Below, piece by piece: positions 1-5,696 of a DNA stretch of 6,536 bases; within the stretch, counting starts at the first letter, position 1; each line of letters opens with the position of its first letter. Below the pieces are notes generated by a model. The model did no database searches. It was not told the DNA's origin and saw only the letters and a program-made list of their open reading frames with translations. Location: contig DAIEMM010000037.1 of assembly GCA_027349605.1 (NCBI GenBank), positions 1 through 6,536 of the forward strand, given 5' to 3'. This DNA comes from Anaeromyxobacteraceae bacterium (lineage in GTDB: Bacteria > Myxococcota > Myxococcia > Myxococcales > Anaeromyxobacteraceae). Both the position numbers and the translations under genes were made by a program.

Positions 1-863
<863 letters not shown>

Positions 864-1031
864 TCGATTGGAACCGGTCCTATGGGCTTGGGCCGACGGG
901 GCGCTGTGAGGACCGCGCCTGGAATGCCGGCGAAAGCTGCATCGCCCCCTTTGTTGGCCTGCGCCTCTTCCCCGGGGATCGAGGGACTCGGCGGGTCGCC
1001 GGGAGGTTCCCGGCGCCGAAGGCGAAGGAAG
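864..1031 (-). promoter_or_regulatory. ispH-rpsA intergenic region, likely rpsA leader
   Basis: This 168-nt gap is the longest non-coding stretch in a tightly packed window, which suggests that rpsA has its own control. Read on the minus strand it holds a strong hairpin 17 nt after the ispH stop (997-1015) and a weaker 5-bp stem GGCGA/TCGCC at 929-946. It also holds a 20-codon open frame, 942 down to 880, that starts ATG and ends TAG, with a purine-rich AAAGGGGG just before it. The frame stops 16 nt before the rpsA ATG and is not in frame with rpsA. I found no convincing -35/-10 pair; the best -10-like hexamer is CATAGG, a poor match. The role as leader or promoter is inferred from size and position only. 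Confidence 0.4.
997..1015 (-). terminator. GC-rich hairpin after ispH, weak or non-canonical terminator
   Basis: A perfect inverted repeat, CGCCGGGA and TCCCGGCG, separated by 3 nt, begins 17 nt after the ispH stop codon. The 8-bp stem is nearly all G-C and should fold firmly in the transcript. No U tract follows on the minus strand, so it does not meet the usual rule for an intrinsic terminator. It could attenuate transcription into rpsA, protect the 3' end of the ispH message from exonucleases, or be part of an rpsA leader. Confidence 0.35.
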
Positions 1032-1904
1032 CTACACGGGCGGGATCACTGCGTCAAGCGCTGCCCGGCCCGCCATGGCCCCGAGCCGTGCGGCCACTCC
1101 CTGGATCACCCAGTCCGGCGTCGAGGCGCCGGCGCTCACTCCCACCAAGGTGCATCCCTGGAACCACTCCGGGCGGAGCTCCTCCTCCGTCTCGACGTGC
1201 CAGGTGCGGGGCTGGATCTCCTTGCAGATCTCGGCGAGGTGGCGCGTGTTGGCGCTGTTCTTCCCCCCCACCACCACCACTGCGTCGACCTCCGTGGCCA
1301 GCTGCCTGGCGTCGGCCTGCCGCTCGTCGGTGTCGGCGCAGATGGTGTTGACCGCGCGGACCTCCTTGTGCCGGAGCGCGAGAGCACCGACGACCTTCTC
1401 GAAGTCGGCGCCGATGCAGGTGGTCTGGGCGATGACCGCCACCTTCTTGGCGTCGATGGAAGGGATCTCGGCGCCGGGCCGGACCACCGTGCACGGCCCC
1501 TCGCCGTAGCTCACCACGCCCTTCACCTCGGCGTGGTTCGGGTCCCCGACGATGACCAGGTGGTAGCCCTGGTGCGAGAGGCGCTTGGCCATGGCCTGCG
1601 GATACTTCACGTACGGGCAGGTCCCGTCCACGACCTCGAGTCCCCGTTCCCGGGCGGCGTCGAGCTCCGGCTTCACCGCACCGTGGGTCCGGACCACCAC
1701 GGTGGTGCCCTCGTCGACCTCCGAGACCCGCTCCACCGTGCCCACGCCCATCTGCCGGGTCCGGGCGACGAACTGCGGGTTGTGGATGATGGGGCCGAGC
1801 GTGACCACGGGCGTCTGCCGCTCCCGGGCGACGTCCATCAGCTGGTCGACGGTCCTCCGCACTCCCCAGCAGAATCCCGCGGTCTTGGCTACCTTGACTT
1901 GCAT
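1032..1904 (-). CDS. ispH: 4-hydroxy-3-methylbut-2-enyl diphosphate reductase (IspH/LytB)
   Basis: IspH is the last enzyme of the MEP pathway. It uses a 4Fe-4S cluster to reduce HMBPP to IPP and DMAPP in the cytoplasm. The 290-residue product has the three cluster cysteines C12 (TAGFCWGVRR), C96 (DGTCPYVK) and C189 (NTICADT). It also has the substrate histidines H41 (GPIIHNPQ), H74 (RTHG) and H124 (GDPNHAEVKG), the catalytic glutamate E126, a TT pair at 161-162, and S261 in SAGASTPD. The E. coli diphosphate-binding S-S-N triplet reads S217-A218-N219 here. The ATG at 1904 is preferred over the adjacent TTG at 1907 because GGAGAGGA ends 4 nt upstream of it. The ATG shares one base with the cmk stop (TGATG), implying coupled translation. 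The TCPYVK form of the second cysteine motif resembles, from memory, Firmicutes IspH more than E. coli IspH (TCPLVTKVH). Confidence 0.96.
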   Translation of the reverse strand: MQVKVAKTAGFCWGVRRTVDQLMDVARERQTPVVTLGPIIHNPQFVARTRQMGVGTVERVSEVDEGTTVVVRTHGAVKPELDAARERGLEVVDGTCPYVKYPQAMAKRLSHQGYHLVIVGDPNHAEVKGVVSYGEGPCTVVRPGAEIPSIDAKKVAVIAQTTCIGADFEKVVGALALRHKEVRAVNTICADTDERQADARQLATEVDAVVVVGGKNSANTRHLAEICKEIQPRTWHVETEEELRPEWFQGCTLVGVSAGASTPDWVIQGVAARLGAMAGRAALDAVIPPV

Positions 1905-2671
1905 CAAGTCCTCTCCGGCCCCGTATATAACGGTCCGGGTTCCGGGTCCACCCCGACTCGACCGCGAGCGCCCACGCGCCCCTCGACCAGGGCGGCGAGC
2001 CGCTCGACCACGTCGTCGAGCGAGAGGGACCCGGTGTCGATCGTGACCGCGTCCGGAGCCGCCCGCAGCGGCGCCACGTCCCGCGAGCTGTCGTTCCGGT
2101 CCCGCTTGCGCTGGTCGGCGAGCACGGCGTCGAAGGGCTGCGCATCCCCCTTGGCCTGGAGCTCGAGGAACCGGCGCCGGGCGCGGACCTCGTCGTCGGC
2201 GGTGAGGAAGAACTTGGCGTCGGCGTCGGGGAAGACCACCGTCCCGATGTCCCTCCCCTCCAGCACCGCTCCCCGGTTCCCGGGCGCGGTGGCGAGCCTC
2301 CTCTGGAGGTCGAGCAGCCCCGCCCGCACCACCGGCCGGGCCGAGACGGCGCTCGCCCCCAGCGACATGGGAGGCGTGCGGATGGCCTGCGAGACGTCCT
2401 CGTCGCCGATGAACAGGCGCTGCCCGGCTCCCTCGGAGCCCGGCGGCGGCGGCTCGAATCGGATGCGGACCGCGGGGAGGAGCGCCCCCAGCCGCGCGTC
2501 GTCGTCGAAGCCGATGCCCTCCCGGCTCGCCGCCAGCGCCACCGCCCGGTAGATGGCCCCGGTGTCCACCATGGCGAAGCCGAGGCGCGCCGCGAGGCGG
2601 CGGGAGGTGGTGCTCTTTCCGGCTCCCGCAGGCCCGTCCACCGCGACGATGAAGGGACGGCGCGCCGTCAC
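1904..2671 (-). CDS. cmk: cytidylate kinase (CMP/dCMP kinase)
   Basis: The enzyme phosphorylates CMP or dCMP with ATP to the diphosphate, feeding RNA, DNA and CDP-lipid synthesis. The 255-residue product starts with a Walker A loop GPAGAGKST (13-21). It continues with the CMP-site VDTGAIYRA (35-43), GRDIGTVVFPDADAKFFL (139-156) and the lid and terminal motif RDRNDSSRDVAPL (190-202), then IDTGSLSLDDVVERL, all typical of bacterial Cmk. About 25 residues rich in G, R and P follow the last helix, slightly beyond the usual E. coli length of 227. The start is GTG at 2671, because it forms a 4-nt GTGA overlap with the hisC stop and the P-loop follows at the normal distance. The same frame stays open far upstream, but only as a shadow of hisC. 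The Shine-Dalgarno is weak (AAGG, 10 nt upstream), so translation probably depends on coupling to hisC. Its final A is the first base of ispH's ATG. Confidence 0.95.
   Translation of the reverse strand: MTARRPFIVAVDGPAGAGKSTTSRRLAARLGFAMVDTGAIYRAVALAASREGIGFDDDARLGALLPAVRIRFEPPPPGSEGAGQRLFIGDEDVSQAIRTPPMSLGASAVSARPVVRAGLLDLQRRLATAPGNRGAVLEGRDIGTVVFPDADAKFFLTADDEVRARRRFLELQAKGDAQPFDAVLADQRKRDRNDSSRDVAPLRAAPDAVTIDTGSLSLDDVVERLAALVEGRVGARGRVGVDPEPGPLYTGPERT
1909..1916 (-). promoter_or_regulatory. ispH ribosome binding site inside the cmk 3' end
   Basis: GGAGAGGA on the minus strand lies 4 nt before the ispH ATG and within the last codons of cmk. It decides for the ATG at 1904 over the TTG directly upstream. 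With the TGATG stop/start junction it supports re-initiation by ribosomes finishing cmk. Confidence 0.7.
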
Positions 2672-3762
2672 CTGCCGAGGACCTTGCGCAGGGCGGCGAG
2701 GACCTTGACGTTCTCTGCGCGGGTCCCCACGGTGATGCGCTGCGCGGTGGGGAAGCCGTAGCCCGCCACCGGGCGCACCACCACGGCCTGCCGGAGGAGC
2801 GCGTCGAAGAGCTCCATGCCGGGCCTTCCGGGAAAGTCGGCCAGCACGAAGTTGGCCTGCGAAGGGACCACGGTGGCGCCCAGCTCGCGAAGTCCCTGCT
2901 CCAGGAACGGGCGCTCGGTGCGGACCAGCCGCCGGCTCAGGAGCACGTGCTCCTCGTCGTCGAGCGCGGCCACGCCGGCCGCCTGGGCCACCAGGTTCAC
3001 GTTGAACGGGGCGCGCACCCGGTCGAGTAAGGCCACCACCTCGGGGCGGGCGAAGGCGTACCCCAGCCGGAGCCCGGCCAGGCCGTAGATCTTCGAGAAC
3101 GTGCGCAGCACGACGAGGTTCGGGTAGCGCTGGCGCAGCGCGAGCGCGTCCTGGAAGCCCTCCGCCTCCACGAACTCCACGTACGCCTCGTCGAGCACCA
3201 CCAGCGTGTCCCGGGACACCGCCCCGAGGAAGTGCACCAGCTCCTTCTCCAGGAACCACGTGCCGGTGGGATTGTCGGGGTTGGCCAGGAAGACGAGCTT
3301 GGTCCGGGGCGAGAGCCGGGCGTGGAGGGCGTCGAGGTCGTAGTGGAAGCGCTCCTTCATGGGCGCCTCGACCAGGGTTCGCCCGTGCGCGTGCGCGGCG
3401 AGCTTGTAGGCCACGAAGCTCTGGGCGCTGGTGAGCACCTCCTCGCCCTCGAGCACGAAGGTGCGGACGAGCAGCTCGATGAGCTCATTCGACCCGTTCC
3501 CGACCAGGATCTCCTCCACCGGGACGGAGAACCGGCCGGAGAGCGCCCGCTTCAGGAGGAAGGCGCTGCCATCCGGGTACAGGTGGACGCGGGCGCACGC
3601 CTCCTGCGCCGCGCGCAGCGCCAGGGGCGAGGGACCGAGCGCGTTCTCGTTGGAGGCCAGCTTGGCGACGTCGGTGACGCCGTACTCCCGCTCCACCTCC
3701 TCGATGGGCTTGCCCGGGACGTAGGGCTGCAGCGACGCGACGTGGTGGGGGACGAGCGGCAC
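2668..3762 (-). CDS. hisC: histidinol-phosphate / aromatic aminotransferase (HisC family)
   Basis: This is a PLP-dependent class I/II aminotransferase. HisC converts imidazole-acetol phosphate to histidinol phosphate in histidine synthesis, and some homologues transaminate aromatic keto acids. The 364-residue product has the N-terminal family signature YVPGKPIEEVERE (14-26), KLASNENALGPSP (34-46) and the cofactor loop GNGSNELI (88-95). It also has NPDNPTG (161-167), the PLP-ring aspartate in DEAY (191-194), the Schiff-base lysine K224 in TFSKIYGLAGLRLGY, and RITVGT near the end. GTG at 3762 is chosen because GAGGAG lies 8 nt before it. A GTG at 3771 that overlaps the accA stop as GTGA would add three residues but has no spaced ribosome site. 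No other his gene except hisS is visible and the gene precedes cmk, so an aromatic role is possible (inference). Family very secure, substrate less so. Confidence 0.92.
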   Translation of the reverse strand: MPLVPHHVASLQPYVPGKPIEEVEREYGVTDVAKLASNENALGPSPLALRAAQEACARVHLYPDGSAFLLKRALSGRFSVPVEEILVGNGSNELIELLVRTFVLEGEEVLTSAQSFVAYKLAAHAHGRTLVEAPMKERFHYDLDALHARLSPRTKLVFLANPDNPTGTWFLEKELVHFLGAVSRDTLVVLDEAYVEFVEAEGFQDALALRQRYPNLVVLRTFSKIYGLAGLRLGYAFARPEVVALLDRVRAPFNVNLVAQAAGVAALDDEEHVLLSRRLVRTERPFLEQGLRELGATVVPSQANFVLADFPGRPGMELFDALLRQAVVVRPVAGYGFPTAQRITVGTRAENVKVLAALRKVLGR

Positions 3763-3767
3763 GCCCC

Positions 3768-4739
3768 TCACTCCTCGGTGGTGAAGACGCCCATGGCCCG
3801 GAACTTCTGGTAGCGCTGGCGCACCAGTTGCTCGGGGGAGAGCTGCCGGAGGTCGGCGAGCTGCCGCCGGATGGCGCCGGCCAGGTTCTCGGCCGTGAGC
3901 CTGGGATCGCGGTGGGCGCCGCCGGGCGCCTCCTTCACCAGCTCGTCGACGATGCCGAATCCGGCCAGGTCCTTGGCGGTCAGCTTGAGGTTCTCCGCCG
4001 ACTTCTGGGCCTTGGAGGCGTCGCGGTAGAGGATCGAGCTGCAGCTCTCCGGGGAGATGACCGAGTAGGTGGAGTACTCGAGCATGAGGATCTTGTTCGT
4101 GACCCCGAGCGCCAGCGCGCCCCCGGATCCACCCTCCCCGATGACGATGGAGATGGAGGGGACGCCGAGCGAGGACATGACCTCGAGGTTCACCGCGATG
4201 GCCTCGGCCTGCCCCCGTTCCTCGGCTCCGATGCCGGGGTAGGCTCCCGGGGTGTCGATGAAGGTGATGAGCGGCCGGCGGAACCGGTCGGCGAGGTCGT
4301 AGAGCCGCCGCGCCTTGCGGTACCCCTCGGGCCGGGGCATGCCGAAGTTGCGCAGCATGTTCTCCTTGGTGCCCCGCCCCTTCTGCTCGCCGACGATCAC
4401 CACCGGCTCGCCCTCGAAGCGGGCCAGCCCGGCCACGATGGCGTGGTCGGCTCCGAAGCGCCGATCGCCCTCCAGCTCCATCCAGTCGGTGAAGATCATC
4501 TGGAGGTAGTCGAGCGTGTAGGGCCGGTTGGGATGGCGGGCCAGTTGCACCACCTGCCACCGGGAGAGGTCGCGGAAGATCTCCGCCTGGAGCTTCTTCG
4601 CCTTGCGCTCCAGCTTGACGACCTCGTCGCTGAAGTCGACGCCCGCGCCCCCGGAGAGCTGCTTCAGCTCCTCGATCTTGGACTCGAGGGCGGCGAGGGG
4701 CTTCTCGAACTCTGTCGTGAACGGCACTCGGGTAGCCAC
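3768..4739 (-). CDS. accA: acetyl-CoA carboxylase carboxyltransferase subunit alpha
   Basis: AccA pairs with AccD to move the carboxyl group from carboxybiotin to acetyl-CoA, the committed step of fatty-acid synthesis. The 323-residue product matches E. coli AccA (319) along its length. It has the N-terminal helix FEKPLAALESKIEELK, WQVVQLARHPNRPYTLDY (61-78), NFGMPRPEGYRKA (131-143), FIDTPGAYPGIGAEERGQ (160-177), the glycine-rich GEGGSGGALALG (201-212) of the crotonase-like fold, TYSVISPE (224-231) and GGAHRDP (273-279). The start is GTG at 4739; an in-frame TAA at 4749-4751 excludes any earlier start. No Shine-Dalgarno precedes it, and a strong -10 element ends only 8 nt upstream, so the message may be leaderless. 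Five nucleotides separate its stop from hisC. accD is not in the window, so the partner is encoded elsewhere. First gene of the inferred accA-hisC-cmk-ispH operon. Confidence 0.97.
   Translation of the reverse strand: MATRVPFTTEFEKPLAALESKIEELKQLSGGAGVDFSDEVVKLERKAKKLQAEIFRDLSRWQVVQLARHPNRPYTLDYLQMIFTDWMELEGDRRFGADHAIVAGLARFEGEPVVIVGEQKGRGTKENMLRNFGMPRPEGYRKARRLYDLADRFRRPLITFIDTPGAYPGIGAEERGQAEAIAVNLEVMSSLGVPSISIVIGEGGSGGALALGVTNKILMLEYSTYSVISPESCSSILYRDASKAQKSAENLKLTAKDLAGFGIVDELVKEAPGGAHRDPRLTAENLAGAIRRQLADLRQLSPEQLVRQRYQKFRAMGVFTTEE
3771..3776 (-). promoter_or_regulatory. hisC ribosome binding site overlapping the accA 3' end
   Basis: GAGGAG on the minus strand encodes the last two glutamates of AccA and lies 8 nt before the GTG at 3762. 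It favours that GTG over the one at 3771, which would sit inside this purine tract. Confidence 0.6.
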
Positions 4740-4747
4740 GGCGTGGG

Positions 4748-4756
4748 CTTATAACA
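4748..4756 (-). promoter_or_regulatory. extended -10 promoter for the accA operon
   Basis: On the minus strand TGT (4756-4754) is followed directly by TATAAG (4753-4748). This fits the extended -10 form TGnTATAAT with one mismatch. The best -35 candidate, GTGATT at 4775-4770 with a 16-nt spacer, matches only three of six consensus bases, as is common for extended -10 promoters. It stands in an otherwise GC-rich gap of 32 nt between miaA and accA, where AT-rich bases are conspicuous. Expected transcription would begin around 4740-4742, at or just before the accA start codon. Confidence 0.55.
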
Positions 4757-4758
4757 CG

Positions 4759-4799
4759 AAAAGGCCCGGAATCACGGCGCACTGCGCAATGCACGGGCC
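4759..4799 (-). terminator. probable intrinsic terminator at the end of miaA
   Basis: On the minus strand GGCCCG (4799-4794) pairs with CGGGCC (4768-4763), followed at once by TTTT (4762-4759). Within the 25-nt loop a second stem forms from GCATT and AGTGC around a GCGC tetraloop (4792-4779, one G-U pair). The structure covers the last codons and stop of miaA. The U tract is short and the loop long, so efficiency is uncertain, but its place at the end of miaA and just before a promoter supports a boundary between transcription units. Confidence 0.45.
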
Positions 4800-5686
4800 A
4801 CGGCGGCCGGGTCGAACGGCGGTGCCATCCACTCGACGTCCTGCTCCCTCCTCAGCCAGATCACCTGCCTGCGCGCGTAGCGACGATGGAGCAGGGCGAT
4901 GCGGGTGGCGAGCTCGTCCCGGTCGATCTCGCCCCGGGCGCAGGCCGCCGCGTCGGCGTAGCCGATGGGAAGCCGGGGGAGCGGCTCGCCGAGCCGGTCG
5001 AGGAGCATGCGCGCCTCGTCGACGATGCCGCCGCGGGCCATCCCCTCGGCGCGCTCCCCGATGCGCCGGTGCAGCTCCTCGCGGGGGACGTCGAGAGCCA
5101 GGAGCCTGTACCGGTAACGTCGGGGGGCGAAGCGGTGAGCCTCGAAGAGCTCGCTCTGCGTCCGGCCCCCGGCGGCGATCTCGAGCGCGCGGACGATGCG
5201 GACGAGGTCGTTCTCCCGGATGCGCGCGGCGGCGCCGGGGTCAACCTGCGAAAGGCGCCGGTGGAGCGCGGCACGCCCGTGGACCGCCGCCTCCTCCTCG
5301 AGCCGGGTCCGCAGCGCCGGGTCCCGTCCGGGAGCCTCGACGACGCCGTGGAGCAGGGCCCGGACGTAGAGGCCCGTGCCGCCCACCACGACGGGAAGCC
5401 CCCCACGCGCGCCCACGTCGGCGATGGCCGCGTCGGCGAGCGACGCCCAGCGCGCTGCGTCCATCCCCTCCCCCGGATCGACGAGGTCGAGGAGGTGATG
5501 GGGGACCGCCGCCCGCTCCGCGGAGGAGGGCTTGGCCGTGCCCACGTCGAGCCCGCGGTAGACCTGCTGGGAGTCGGCGTTCACGATCTCGCCGCCGGCG
5601 CGGCGCGCGATCTCGATGGCGAGCCGGGTCTTCCCGGACGCGGTGGGGCCGGAGACGACGACGACGAACGGAAGGGCGGCCGGCAA
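4772..5686 (-). CDS. miaA: tRNA dimethylallyltransferase
   Basis: MiaA transfers the dimethylallyl group of DMAPP to N6 of adenosine 37 in tRNAs reading UNN codons, the first step to ms2i6A. The 304-residue product has the P-loop GPTASGKT (13-20), NADSQQVYRGLDVGTAKPS (36-54) with the catalytic-base candidate D38, HHLLDLVDP (63-71), VVGGTGLYVRALL (100-112) with T104, NDLVRIVRALE, and the tRNA-binding end YARRQVIWLRRE. The start is TTG at 5686: the frame is open far upstream, but that part overlaps hisS. The TTG has AGGA 6 nt before it, no other start codon lies between it and the P-loop, and it leaves the usual short N-terminus. The motif normally read as GY(R/K)(Q/E) after the central helices is GYADAAACARGE here. 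It follows hisS by 8 nt, so the two are probably co-transcribed. Its substrate DMAPP is the product of ispH further along. Confidence 0.95.
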   Translation of the reverse strand: MPAALPFVVVVSGPTASGKTRLAIEIARRAGGEIVNADSQQVYRGLDVGTAKPSSAERAAVPHHLLDLVDPGEGMDAARWASLADAAIADVGARGGLPVVVGGTGLYVRALLHGVVEAPGRDPALRTRLEEEAAVHGRAALHRRLSQVDPGAAARIRENDLVRIVRALEIAAGGRTQSELFEAHRFAPRRYRYRLLALDVPREELHRRIGERAEGMARGGIVDEARMLLDRLGEPLPRLPIGYADAAACARGEIDRDELATRIALLHRRYARRQVIWLRREQDVEWMAPPFDPAAVARALRSAP

Positions 5687-5692
5687 GCCGTT

Positions 5693-5696
5693 TCCT
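5693..5696 (-). promoter_or_regulatory. miaA ribosome binding site overlapping the hisS stop
   Basis: AGGA on the minus strand begins within the TAG stop of hisS and ends 6 nt before the TTG at 5686. It is the main reason for accepting the rare TTG start and suggests that miaA translation is coupled to hisS. Confidence 0.6.

Noticed and set aside
1054..2145. A 363-codon minus-strand frame across ispH and cmk
   Set aside because: It is an alternate frame of two securely identified genes, rich in R, G, P and S, without recognisable motifs.
2672..3259. N-terminal extension of Cmk by about 196 residues
   Set aside because: This part overlaps hisC in another frame and has no domain character. 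The GTG at 2671 gives the normal Cmk N-terminus and a GTGA junction.
3769..3771. GTG at 3771 as the hisC start, giving a GTGA overlap with accA
   Set aside because: It is attractive because it mirrors the hisC-cmk junction, but the only purine-rich ribosome site abuts it directly. GTG 3762 has the same site at 8 nt. It remains a possible alternative.
3828..4754. A 308-codon plus-strand frame
   Set aside because: It is the antisense shadow of accA, composed of low-information D/E/L/G/V-rich sequence; accA matches its family along its whole length.
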